NCBI RefSeq assembly: GCF_042434395.1
Contig: NZ_JBHLTP010000002.1
Span: 62,001-126,000, forward strand
Origin: Pontibacillus salicampi
GTDB lineage: Bacteria; Bacillota; Bacilli; Bacillales; BH030062
DNA length: 64,000 bases
Reading direction: 5' to 3'
Position 1 is the stretch's first letter; each line of letters begins with the position of its first letter. Both the position numbers and the translations under genes were made by a program. Shown here one piece after another: positions 25,451 to 33,092 of this stretch. The notes beneath the pieces are model-generated. The model saw nothing but the letters and a program-made list of their open reading frames with translations, was not told where the DNA came from and did no database searches.

Positions 25451-25479
25451 AGTAAGCAGGAGCACTGCTTACTTTTTCT
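25451..25479 (+). terminator. Right copy of the duplicated terminator hairpin
   Basis: The same 23-bp hairpin as at 24915, here followed by TTTTTCTTTT. On the minus strand it contains the stop codon of the small basic protein gene (25469-25585). Confidence 0.75.
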
Positions 25480-25585
25480 TTTCTTCCTCCACTAATTCCT
25501 CAAATGATTTTACTTTACCATGAGGATTTTGCTTTTCTTTGCGTTGACGAAGGGCTCTTTCTTTTCGTCGTTTTTGAACACTCAT
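25469..25585 (-). CDS. Small basic protein (38 aa), DUF6254-like
   Basis: 38 residues, strongly basic: MSVQKRRKERALRQRKEK then NPHGKVKSFEELVEEEKKK. The NPHGKVKSxxEL block resembles the small DUF6254 proteins of Bacilli, though I hold this loosely. ATG at 25585 follows AGAAGGGGTGATGAC. Its stop codon lies inside the terminator hairpin that was duplicated by the neighbouring insertion, so the duplication began within the last codons of this gene without damaging it. Function unknown. Confidence 0.6.
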   Translation of the reverse strand: MSVQKRRKERALRQRKEKQNPHGKVKSFEELVEEEKKK

Positions 25586-25626
25586 GTCATCACCCCTTCT
25601 CCTATTAGTGTGTGAGGGAAGAGAAC

Positions 25627-26790
25627 TTATATAAGTGGATGTTTTTTCAAGTAGCTTTCTAATCGGTCCATTCCTTCTTTTAAGGTATCCATATCATAAG
25701 CGTATGATATGCGCATATATCCTTGTCCATAATCCGAGAAGGCATCTCCAGGCACTAATGCAAGCCCTGCTTGTTCTACAAGGTCTAACCCGAGGTCAAA
25801 TGAAGTTATATCATTAATAGGGAATTTAGGGAATAAATAAAAGGCTCCTCCAGGCTTATCTAGCTCTAGTCCCATTTGTTGCAGACGGTCATAAACATAG
25901 TCAAGACGCTGCTGATATGCTTCTTTCATTTCCAGCGTATCCTTCCGGCCATATGCAATAGCTTCTAAAGCTGCATGCTGACTTACAGAAGAGGGACAAG
26001 AAACATTGTATTGATGTACTTTTAGCAATTGTTGCGCAAACCATCTCGGTGCTAATACATACCCAATTCTCCAGCCCGTCATGGAATGGGATTTGGAAAC
26101 GCCATTGATAACAATCGCTTTGTCTCGTAAATCCTCAAATGAGGCTAAAGACGTATGATCTTCTTCATAGGTGAGTTCGCTGTAAATTTCATCTGACAAA
26201 AGAAATAGTTGCTTGTCGTTTAGGTAAGCTGCTAAATGTTCCATTTCCTGTTGAGACAAGGTTGCACCTGTTGGATTGGATGGGTAGGGAAATACTATAC
26301 ATTTGGTTTTGTCCGTAATATGCTCATCCAATAGCTCAGGTGTCCATTTAAACTGATGATTCGTTGTATCGACAAATACAGGAGTGGCCCCAGCTAGTCT
26401 TATAAGCGGTTCATACCCTGGATATACTGGAGCTGGAAGCAGCACTTCATCACCTGGAGTTAAGATAGTTCTAAAGGTTATGTCAATTGCCTGAGATGCT
26501 CCTACTGTTACAATAATTTCATCCCTTGGTTCATAGGAGAGATTGTATTTCTGTTCGACAAACGAAGAAATCGCTTCTCTTAGTGGAAGCATTCCCGCAT
26601 TATGAGTATAGGTAGTATGATTTTCAGTGATAGCTCGTTTGCCTGCTTCCTTAATATGGTCAGGTGTGGGGAAATCGGGCTGTCCAATAGTTAAAGATAT
26701 CATGTCCTCTTTGCCAGACACCATGTTAAAGAATTTTCGGATTCCTGATATTTCAATTTCTTGTAATCGTGGATTGATTAAATGTTTCAT
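25627..26790 (-). CDS. patA: N-acetyl-LL-diaminopimelate aminotransferase
   Basis: 387 residues with close resemblance to B. subtilis PatA: EIEISGIRKFFNMV, SLTIGQPDFPTP, the PLP lysine in NGVSKSHSMTGWRIGY, and YNVSCPSSVSQHAALEA. It is a fold-type I aminotransferase that converts N-acetyl-2-amino-6-oxopimelate to N-acetyl-LL-diaminopimelate. This works with dapH (41039) and dapL (41827) in the acetylase branch of diaminopimelate/lysine synthesis. In B. subtilis patA lies beside cheV, and cheV is 3.1 kb away here. Confidence 0.92.
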   Translation of the reverse strand: MKHLINPRLQEIEISGIRKFFNMVSGKEDMISLTIGQPDFPTPDHIKEAGKRAITENHTTYTHNAGMLPLREAISSFVEQKYNLSYEPRDEIIVTVGASQAIDITFRTILTPGDEVLLPAPVYPGYEPLIRLAGATPVFVDTTNHQFKWTPELLDEHITDKTKCIVFPYPSNPTGATLSQQEMEHLAAYLNDKQLFLLSDEIYSELTYEEDHTSLASFEDLRDKAIVINGVSKSHSMTGWRIGYVLAPRWFAQQLLKVHQYNVSCPSSVSQHAALEAIAYGRKDTLEMKEAYQQRLDYVYDRLQQMGLELDKPGGAFYLFPKFPINDITSFDLGLDLVEQAGLALVPGDAFSDYGQGYMRISYAYDMDTLKEGMDRLESYLKKHPLI

Positions 26791-26892
26791 AAATGTACCT
26801 CCAAAATTAACAGAATGTTTATATAATTTTCACATAATTTTTTGTCGCATTTTGTTACAATGTAGTTGAATTTACTGGAAAGGAGCATTAGG

Positions 26893-27036
26893 ATGCGATC
26901 TAAAACACTTTCATTTGAGGCATTAGTTCAACAAAATAAAAAAGCAATTCAAGCAGATAAACGCGCAATGAGTGCAGTGGAAAAAAGATTAGATCAGCGG
27001 CACATGACTATGCAAAAGACTACACCATCCAGTTAG
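26893..27036 (+). CDS. FbpB-like small basic protein (47 aa)
   Basis: 47 residues: MRSKTLSFEALVQQNKKAI then QADKRAMSAVEKRLDQR. The SFExLVxxNKxxIxxDxxAxxxxExRL pattern fits the FbpB family of small basic proteins, which in B. subtilis are Fur-regulated partners of the iron-sparing RNA FsrA. ATG follows GGAAAGGAGCATTAGG. It is divergent from patA. No clear Fur box is visible upstream, so regulation is not established. Confidence 0.65.
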   Translation: MRSKTLSFEALVQQNKKAIQADKRAMSAVEKRLDQRHMTMQKTTPSS

Positions 27037-27387
27037 CTGCGACACATGACATAGATAGAAAGGAAAAGTACAGCTGCCTTTTAGTTGTACTTTTCCATTG
27101 TGCCTTCATCTCTTCATATAATCCATATGAAACAGTGTAAAGTGTTTCTTCCTAAAGGAAAAGAGAAAAATGAAACAATCCTTACTGATAGTGAGTAAAA
27201 TTGGATCAAAGCAACACTCCTTATCCGGAACCACTACTGATTATTTATGAATTTCTAGTACAGTATTCTCTTCATTTTCCTTTCAATGTCACAGTAATCC
27301 CCTACCCAATGCAACATTGTACTTGAGCATGTCCATTATAATAAACGGAAATTATTGTTATACTAAGTAATAAAGGGAGGATACATA
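27037..27387. other. Intergenic region with hairpin, otherwise empty
   Basis: GGAAAAGTACA (27062-27072) and TGTACTTTTCC (27086-27096) form a perfect 11-bp stem after the FbpB-like gene, a likely terminator although no T-run follows on the plus strand. A 26-codon frame at 27170-27250 has a fair ribosome binding site (AAAGGAAAAGAGAAAA) but no recognisable product and is not called. No convincing promoter for the patatin gene was found. Confidence 0.5.
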
Positions 27388-28275
27388 ATGGACAAAACTG
27401 GATTAGTGTTAGAAGGTGGAGGTATGCGTGGTGCTTATACTGCTGGAGTACTGGATTTCTTCCTTGATGAAGATATTCATTTTCCGTTTGTCGTAGGTGC
27501 ATCAGCAGGTGCGTGTAATGGTAGCTCCTACGTTGCTAAACAAAGAGGGCGTAATTATGACGTCATTGTTGGCTATGGAGATCATCCTGAATACATATCG
27601 TATCGAAATGTGCTGCGAAGAAAAGGTTTGTTTGGAATGGACTTTATTTTTGATACATTACCAAACAAACTAGTGCCCTTTGATTATGACACCTTCTTTC
27701 ATAGTGTTCAGAAAGGACAAACGTTTGCAGTTGGTACGACTGATGTTATAACAGGTGAGCCAATGTATTATCAAGCGTTTGACAGTGGGGACACATTACT
27801 AAAGTTAATTAGAGCCTCTAGTTCTTTGCCTCTTATCGCACCTATAATCCCTCATGAAGAGCGACATTTATTAGATGGAGGGATAGCTGATCCAATTCCG
27901 ATACAGCCTTCTCTGGATGCTTTAAACCAAAAGCATGTAATTGTACTAACAAGAAACGAAGGTTACGAAAAGCAAAGAATGAAATTTCCATGGTTCTTTC
28001 GTAAAAAATATAAGGAATTTCCTATGCTGATTAAAGCATTGGAGAATCGCCATATTCACTATAATAAAAGTACAAAGGAAATAGAAGCAATGGAGCAGAG
28101 GGGAGAAGCATATATTATCCGCCCAACCGAGCCACTTCATGTAAGTCGAGTGGAGCGGAATAAAGAAAAATTGCACGCTCTCTATGAACAAGGATATGAA
28201 GATGCTGCCCGTCATAAGGAAGCATTGGAGGAGTTTCTTCATAAGGATACCTCACAGGAGCTAGCGGAAGTATAG
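27388..28275 (+). CDS. Patatin-like phospholipase family protein
   Basis: 295 residues. The serine hydrolase dyad is visible: nucleophile Ser39 in GASAG, after the oxyanion loop LEGGGMRGAYTAGVLD, and Asp in LLDGGIADPIPI. It belongs to the RssA/YjjU-type bacterial patatins, probably a cytoplasmic lipid acyl hydrolase. The ATG follows AAAGGGAGGATACATA. It is a single gene, with a terminator at 28328. Confidence 0.9.
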   Translation: MDKTGLVLEGGGMRGAYTAGVLDFFLDEDIHFPFVVGASAGACNGSSYVAKQRGRNYDVIVGYGDHPEYISYRNVLRRKGLFGMDFIFDTLPNKLVPFDYDTFFHSVQKGQTFAVGTTDVITGEPMYYQAFDSGDTLLKLIRASSSLPLIAPIIPHEERHLLDGGIADPIPIQPSLDALNQKHVIVLTRNEGYEKQRMKFPWFFRKKYKEFPMLIKALENRHIHYNKSTKEIEAMEQRGEAYIIRPTEPLHVSRVERNKEKLHALYEQGYEDAARHKEALEEFLHKDTSQELAEV

Positions 28276-28327
28276 CATTTTGATTGCCAGGCTTCTAAAA
28301 GAGCTTAACGATTATTTGTTAGTAACG

Positions 28328-28356
28328 GCTTGTAGTATGCTTCTACGAGCTTTTTT
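28328..28356 (+). terminator. Terminator after the patatin gene
   Basis: GCTTGTAG and CTACGAGC pair (one G-T) around a 7-nt loop, followed by TTTTTT. Confidence 0.85.
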
Positions 28357-28416
28357 CATCTTGTCAGCCAATAGGTCATTGCAATCTAGAAATTAGTTAT
28401 AGCAGGAGGGATTGTT

Positions 28417-29109
28417 CTGAGTGAGTCGATAGTAGCCCAAATAGAAGAAGGTTTGAAAAAGGCAGCTTCAGAAGAGAATAGACCAGCTATGGAAGCTTAT
28501 ATGAAACACCATTTCCCTTTTTATGGCATCAAAAGCCCTCAGCGGAAAGAGGTTTTATCACCATATTTACGAACTGCAGGAAAGTTACCATATGAGCAAT
28601 CAATTCATTTAGTATATTCTTTATGGAAAAGACGTGAAAGAGAATTTCAGTATGCTGCTCTTGCGATTTTCGAAAAGCAAAAGAAAAACCTTCCTATCAC
28701 AGCCAAAGAGGATATACTCTATTTCGTTACACATAAATCGTGGTGGGATACAGTAGATCATCTTGCAAGTCATATGTCAGGTGCATACTTCCAACATTAC
28801 CCTGAACTGCTATCCTCTACTCTACAACAATGGATTACGGATGAAAATATGTGGGTAAGACGAACAGCACTACTCACGCAATTAAAATACAAAGATAAGA
28901 CGAATAAAGATTTATTATTTTACCTAATAGAGGAATGCATGGATGAGAATGAGTTTTTTATTGAAAAGGCTATTGGCTGGGCATTACGGGAATACTCCAA
29001 AACAGATAGCGAAGCAGTTGAATCATTTGTTGCCCGTCAATCCTTAGCCAAGTTAAGCGAAAGAGAAGCTTTAAAATGGCTGCAAAATCAAAGACGCAAA
29101 CAAAAATAG
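28417..29109 (+). CDS. AlkD-type DNA alkylation repair protein, probable CTG start
   Basis: 230 residues by the start chosen here. It is a helical-repeat DNA glycosylase family member: YMKHHFPFYGIKSPQRKEVL, then WKRREREFQYAALAIFEKQKK, KSWWDTVDHLASHMSGAYF and FIEKAIGWALREYSKTD. AlkD excises bulky alkylated bases. No ATG, GTG or well-placed TTG starts the family N-terminus. The reading frame is open from CTG at 28417, which lies 7 bases after AGGAGG, so CTG is the best start. The TTG at 28453 has no Shine-Dalgarno and would cut the first helix. Confidence 0.85.
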   Translation: MSESIVAQIEEGLKKAASEENRPAMEAYMKHHFPFYGIKSPQRKEVLSPYLRTAGKLPYEQSIHLVYSLWKRREREFQYAALAIFEKQKKNLPITAKEDILYFVTHKSWWDTVDHLASHMSGAYFQHYPELLSSTLQQWITDENMWVRRTALLTQLKYKDKTNKDLLFYLIEECMDENEFFIEKAIGWALREYSKTDSEAVESFVARQSLAKLSEREALKWLQNQRRKQK

Positions 29110-29241
29110 TAACGAAGCATAATTCAGAGGATGACCGTCTACACTGGTAACATATTTAATTACAATGGAGGTTGTTGTGTGGTCATTCTCTATAGTTCAG
29201 TTAGTAACCCTAGCAATGGAGGGTGGAGGGATGTAATCGTT

Positions 29242-29571
29242 ATGGGATATGAAAAACTCTCTGTTCCTTTCCTTCTAGCGTGTGTTTCCCTCATTCTGGT
29301 TTATTGTATTATACGCCCAATTATATATGTAGCCATGAAATGGGAGTGGGATCGTTTCCTTGCCTATTTTCTAACATCTATGATTATTCTCTCTGTCTCG
29401 GTTAGTTTAGGAGTAGTATTTTCCATGCATCAGGCAGTATTTGCAATTGTGTTGTTTGGGCTTGTTCTTCTATGTAAGCATATCTTTGAAAAATGGGTAA
29501 GCTATAAACAAAATGCATCTGCTTCCTTGCCCTCTTCATTAAATCGAAAAAAATCGATTATACAAAAATAA
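29242..29571 (+). CDS. Small membrane protein, unrecognised (109 aa)
   Basis: 109 residues with three hydrophobic helices (VPFLLACVSLILVYCII, FLTSMIILSVSVSLGVVF and FAIVLFGLVLLCKHIF) and a basic tail. ATG at 29242 lies 11 bases after GGAGGG. An alternative GTG at 29179, 7 bases after GGAGG, gives a 130-residue version with a polar N-terminus, so the start is open. It sits 132 bases after the AlkD-like gene and 41 before the next small membrane gene, and may share their transcript. No family recognised. Confidence 0.6.
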   Translation: MGYEKLSVPFLLACVSLILVYCIIRPIIYVAMKWEWDRFLAYFLTSMIILSVSVSLGVVFSMHQAVFAIVLFGLVLLCKHIFEKWVSYKQNASASLPSSLNRKKSIIQK

Positions 29572-29612
29572 ATCGGAAAGGATAAGGGCATTCTTCCTTT
29601 AGGAGGGATATT

Positions 29613-29837
29613 TTGATACTGTCTGCGGTTATGTTTGGATCGATTGGACTTGTCCTGGGCATAGTGATATTTGTAAGTATCATTGTTATTTTAGTAAACA
29701 TAGTTACCAGTATATGGGCATACAGAGATGCGCAGCGTAAAGGGAAAAGTAAAGAATTTGCCCTAATTGTATTAATAGGTACGCTGTTGTTTCCGATATT
29801 AGGATTAATAGTGTATGTCATCATTCGAAACGACTGA
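29613..29837 (+). CDS. PLD-nuclease N-terminal-like membrane protein (74 aa)
   Basis: 74 residues from TTG after TTTAGGAGGGATATT. Two membrane helices flank the conserved cytoplasmic-type loop SIWAYRDAQRKGKSKEFA, and the second helix ends LFPILGLIVYVIIRND. This matches the stand-alone PLDc_N/cardiolipin-synthase N-terminal family. A perfect terminator follows. Role unknown. Confidence 0.7.
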   Translation: MILSAVMFGSIGLVLGIVIFVSIIVILVNIVTSIWAYRDAQRKGKSKEFALIVLIGTLLFPILGLIVYVIIRND

Positions 29838-29864
29838 AATCGATGGGCAGCCATCGATTTTTTA
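29838..29864 (+). terminator. Terminator after the PLDc_N-like gene
   Basis: AAATCGATGG and CCATCGATTT form a 10-bp stem with a 3-nt loop, followed by Ts. Confidence 0.9.
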
Positions 29865-29939
29865 TGTTTGGAAAACGATTATCAGTAATTATTTAAAAAG
29901 TGGAGTATAGGTATATATACATAAGGGGAGAGCAGCTCA

Positions 29940-30848
29940 ATGATTACGAATGATAAAGGAATACTGTTAGAAAGCGGAACAAATGAATTAGAGGTGGTTG
30001 AATTTGGCATTGGGTCTAATCGATTTGGCATAAATGTTATTAAAGTGAAAGAAATTCTCGTTCCAACACCTATTACGAATGTTCCACATTCTCATCCCTC
30101 GGTGGAAGGGATTATTGAGATTAGGGGAGAGGTAGTACCAGTAATTGATGTTGCACATTTACTTGGCTATGATCCATCAGAGCAACCGAAGCTAGATAAA
30201 TTTATTCTAGCAGAATTTAATCAATTAAAGGTAGTATTTCATGTTCATACCGTAACCCAAATTCATCGCATCTCTTGGGGGGACATTGAAAAACCAGATA
30301 AAATGTATCAGGGGCTCGACTCCTATATTACGGGTGTAATTAAAATAGAAGAAGAAATGATGCTTTTGTTGGATTATGAAAAGATGATAGCGTTAATTAA
30401 TCCAAAATCCTCTATAGATAAAGAGAGCATTCAGGTTCTTGGCAACAGAGAACGATCGAATAAACATATTATGCTGGCGGAGGATTCAGAGTTATTACGG
30501 ACAATGCTAAAGGAAACGCTTCAGGAGGCAGGCTATTCTCATCTTACTTTGTTTGAAGATGGGAAGGATGCGATAGAGTATTTAGAGAATCTCAAAAATC
30601 AAAACCAGCCTATTGAAGAACAGGTACAGCTCGTTATTACTGACATTGAAATGCCTCAGATGGATGGTCACCATTTTACGAAGCGGTTGAAGGAAGACAG
30701 CTCCCTCTCGGTTCTACCTGTCATTATTTTTTCATCCTTAATTACCGATGATTTGCGTCACAAAGGGGAAATAGTAGGAGCCAATGCTCAAATATCTAAG
30801 CCTGAAATTGTCTCATTAGTAGAAACTATCGATCGACTTGTATTATAG
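29940..30848 (+). CDS. cheV: Chemotaxis coupling protein CheV
   Basis: 302 residues: an N-terminal CheW domain (about 15-160, with VKEILVPTPITNVPHSHPSVEGIIEIRGEVVPVIDV) followed by a receiver domain (about 178-300; acidic pocket AEDSE, phosphoacceptor in LVITDIEMPQMDG, and the switch lysine in QISKPE). CheV couples chemoreceptors to CheA and is thought to act in adaptation. It is the right length. ATG after AGGGGAGAGCAGCTCA. Its own terminator follows at 30936. Confidence 0.95.
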   Translation: MITNDKGILLESGTNELEVVEFGIGSNRFGINVIKVKEILVPTPITNVPHSHPSVEGIIEIRGEVVPVIDVAHLLGYDPSEQPKLDKFILAEFNQLKVVFHVHTVTQIHRISWGDIEKPDKMYQGLDSYITGVIKIEEEMMLLLDYEKMIALINPKSSIDKESIQVLGNRERSNKHIMLAEDSELLRTMLKETLQEAGYSHLTLFEDGKDAIEYLENLKNQNQPIEEQVQLVITDIEMPQMDGHHFTKRLKEDSSLSVLPVIIFSSLITDDLRHKGEIVGANAQISKPEIVSLVETIDRLVL

Positions 30849-30935
30849 AAAACGAGTTAGATTTTCTGGTGGGTGAGAGAATGTATGCCTAGAACAATGG
30901 AGAGCAGGTAGTGCTTAGCCTGACAAAGCAGAAAA

Positions 30936-30974
30936 AGACTCTTCTTCATAGGTGGATGAAGGAGAGTCCTTTTT
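30936..30974 (+). terminator. Terminator after cheV
   Basis: GACTCTTCTTCAT and ATGAAGGAGAGTC pair over 13 positions (one mismatch) with a 6-nt loop, followed by TTTTTT. Confidence 0.85.
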
Positions 30975-31060
30975 TAGCCGACATGAAAGGGCTGTTTTAG
31001 TTCGTATATTTTTAGTGGACTCCTCTACAAACTGAGAATTTGTACTTTGAAGCAGGACAA

Positions 31061-31261
31061 TTAATACGTAACATCTTCATGTAGGGATTGATACCATTTT
31101 GTAATTTCCTTATTTAGTCCAGCTGGTGTTTCTGAAAATGGGGCGTATTTGTTTACTATAATTTTTTCTTCTTCTGAGAGACGGTCATACTTGTCTTTAA
31201 CCTCTTCTGACCACTTCATCATTTGAAACAGCTCATACATAAAATCTTTCATCTCTGACAT
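31061..31261 (-). CDS. Hypothetical acidic helical protein (66 aa)
   Basis: 66 residues, mostly helical and acidic, with EEVKDKYDRLSEEEKIIVNKYAPFSETPAGLNKEITKWY. No signal peptide or membrane helix. ATG at 31261 follows a strong AAGGAGGGATAGTGT. It lies 68 bases downstream of ykyB on the same strand, so the two may share a transcript. I do not recognise the family. Confidence 0.7.
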   Translation of the reverse strand: MSEMKDFMYELFQMMKWSEEVKDKYDRLSEEEKIIVNKYAPFSETPAGLNKEITKWYQSLHEDVTY

Positions 31262-31329
31262 ACACTATCCCTCCTTATCACGTTTATTCACGTTTGCTAA
31301 GAGGGATAAACATTGCGATGTGTTATAGA

Positions 31330-31815
31330 CTACCTTTTCCTAGTGTGGTTCTTATTCCAAGTGGTGAGTTGCCCCCATGGAGAGAAAGGAGAAATAGTTT
31401 GAGGTTGTTTCTTCTTCTGTTTAGTGCTTGGTGTTTCTTCCTTGTCCCATTGTAAGTACTGATACAAAACTTTCTTAGCTTTAGATAGGGAAAGAGAAGG
31501 TTTTGGATTACGGTACGTCTGATCTACATTACCAAGGTGCTTCATGGTTTGGAAATCTTCTTTTTTGGGAGGGATATGAAAATAATAATCGGCAACTTGA
31601 ACGAGTAGCGTTGAATGTTGATGGCTATATTTAGGGTGGTCAGAAAAGTGGAGTCCAACTTTTTTGGCCAAATTTTGCTCTATCAGTTGTTCGATTGCTT
31701 TTTTCTTTAACGTATAGAGCTGTTTAGGCTCTGGTGCTGTTTTAGCGTGTCGATTTACTACGAATATGGCCTGGGCCAATTCGTTTGTGGAAACCTCAGG
31801 TTGCTGTTTTTTCAC
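31330..31815 (-). CDS. ykyB: YkyB family protein
   Basis: 161 residues. The block VNRHAKTAPEPKQLYTLKKKAIEQLI, then KKVGLHFSDHPKYSHQHS and YYFHIPPKKEDFQTMKHLG with SYRNP-like QTYRNPK are the hallmarks of B. subtilis YkyB. The C-terminal tail is longer, basic and low-complexity. No function is established. It is part of a cheV-ykyB-ykuE-ykuF gene neighbourhood shared with B. subtilis. Confidence 0.88.
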   Translation of the reverse strand: MKKQQPEVSTNELAQAIFVVNRHAKTAPEPKQLYTLKKKAIEQLIEQNLAKKVGLHFSDHPKYSHQHSTLLVQVADYYFHIPPKKEDFQTMKHLGNVDQTYRNPKPSLSLSKAKKVLYQYLQWDKEETPSTKQKKKQPQTISPFSPWGQLTTWNKNHTRKR

Positions 31816-31889
31816 TAGTTATCCTCCTTACATATAACATGGTGATTTGTCTATATCGTACAGAAGCTTTGCTTGAAAATCAAATGAAC

Positions 31890-31922
31890 AGCCAAAAAGC
31901 TATTAAAAAACGCTTTTTGGCC
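31890..31922 (-). terminator. Terminator of the SCO gene
   Basis: GCCAAAAAGC and GCTTTTTGGC form a 10-bp stem, 11 bp downstream of the minus-strand SCO gene stop. Confidence 0.8.
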
Positions 31923-31932
31923 TAGGATGTTT

Positions 31933-32541
31933 CTATTGAACATATTCTTTTAGCTGGTTTACAAGCGCATCTACATTTTCAAACTGTGTCCCTTCAAACC
32001 TTTTAATGGCATTTCCCTCTGGTGTTACGATAAAAAGACTAGAAGAATGAAGAAAATCGTAACTGGATTCATCTTCTTTTGCGTTTTGCCGTGGTATTTT
32101 GTCCACTAAGGATTTGAATGATGTTTGGGAGAATTCTTTAATGCGTTCAGGTGTATAGCCAGTAAGCGCATCCCAATTAGAGAAATCTCCTCCTTGTTTT
32201 TGTATGTAATCTTTTAGTACTTGCTTTGTATCATATTCCGGGTCAATGGTGAAAGATACAAAACGTACTTTGTCCTCTAGCCCGGCTTCTTTTATTTTCT
32301 CCTGAGCTTTTGCCATATTAGCAGTCATAGGAGGGCATGCGGTAGTGCAATTGGTAAAGATAAAGTCGGCTACCCAAAAGGTCCCTTTTAAATCTTCATT
32401 GGAAACTGTTTCGCCGTCCTGGTTCTCGAATTCAAAGTCTTCAATTTCATATGAGAAATCGCCCTCATAATTTTTAGAACAAGCACTTAATAGCATAGTA
32501 CCTGCTAAAATAATAAACATAAGCCAAGTATTCTTTTTCAA
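31933..32541 (-). CDS. SCO1/SenC-type copper-chaperone lipoprotein
   Basis: 202 residues from TTG (32541), 9 bases after GGAGG. A lipoprotein signal ends at Cys21 (LLSAC). The copper-binding CxxxC is Cys65 and Cys69 (TNCTTACPP) and the third ligand is in DFLHSSSLF. SCO proteins deliver copper to the CuA site of cytochrome c oxidase or act as thiol-disulfide factors. The only heme-copper oxidase here (qoxABCD) lacks CuA, so its client is elsewhere or the role is redox. It is a single gene with a terminator at 31890. Confidence 0.9.
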   Translation of the reverse strand: MKKNTWLMFIILAGTMLLSACSKNYEGDFSYEIEDFEFENQDGETVSNEDLKGTFWVADFIFTNCTTACPPMTANMAKAQEKIKEAGLEDKVRFVSFTIDPEYDTKQVLKDYIQKQGGDFSNWDALTGYTPERIKEFSQTSFKSLVDKIPRQNAKEDESSYDFLHSSSLFIVTPEGNAIKRFEGTQFENVDALVNQLKEYVQ

Positions 32542-32644
32542 TATGTATAACCTCCAAATGTTATTCTGGAAATAGTTTATCATGGAGAATAGCTAAAAAG
32601 CTATGGAGAAAACGTGACACTTCTGACATACATATGGCAGCAAA

Positions 32645-32680
32645 GAAGAAATCCCAGCACACACAGTGCAAGGATTTCGA
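32645..32680 (-). terminator. Hairpin after the coat-like gene
   Basis: AAATCC and GCAC on the left pair with GTGC and GGATTT on the right. Read on the minus strand it is followed by TTCTTCTTT. Confidence 0.55.
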
Positions 32681-32696
32681 TGACATATACACGTCC

Positions 32697-33005
32697 TTAA
32701 TATCCAGGTCCGTATGGTGCTCCATATCCTGGTCCACCATAACCTCCACCAGGTCCTCCGTATGGCCCGGGTCCCGGTCCATATCCCGGCCCGCATGGAT
32801 ATCCATAACAGGGGTATGGATAAGGAGGGCGAAAGAAAAATGGACTAACTGCCAATCCAGCTAAACCCCCAAGCACAAATGGGAAGAACGGCCCTGGGAA
32901 AAAGCGTTCATCTTTTCCTGGATATGGTGCTCGATACGGTGTTGGAAGAGGTCGAGCATTTCTCGGATAAAGAGGGGCGTGGTACATATATTGTTGTGGC
33001 TGCAT
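32697..33005 (-). CDS. Gly/Pro/Tyr-rich spore-coat-like protein
   Basis: 102 residues. The N-terminal third is Pro/Tyr/Arg-rich, the middle has one hydrophobic stretch (FFPFVLGGLAGLAVSPFFF) and the last 40 residues are repeats of GPGYGPGPGPYGGPGG type. Such proteins are common in Bacillaceae and usually tied to the spore coat or exosporium. ATG at 33005 follows AGAAGGGAGAGAATAG. It is a single gene. No experimental function known to me. Confidence 0.6.
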   Translation of the reverse strand: MQPQQYMYHAPLYPRNARPLPTPYRAPYPGKDERFFPGPFFPFVLGGLAGLAVSPFFFRPPYPYPCYGYPCGPGYGPGPGPYGGPGGGYGGPGYGAPYGPGY

Positions 33006-33092
33006 CCTATTCTCTCCCTTCTATAGGCTTTCATAACATCATATGAAAGAGGAAGAGTTGTGCGCCTGTCCTGTCTTTTATATTCCCTAAAG

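Noticed and set aside
27170..27250. A 26-codon frame with an AAAGGAAAAGAG site
   Set aside because: The ribosome binding site is fair but no product, conserved pattern or promoter supports it.
32634..32864. A plus-strand 76-codon frame opposite the coat-like gene
   Set aside because: It is the reverse of a Gly/Pro repeat region, which creates open frames on both strands.
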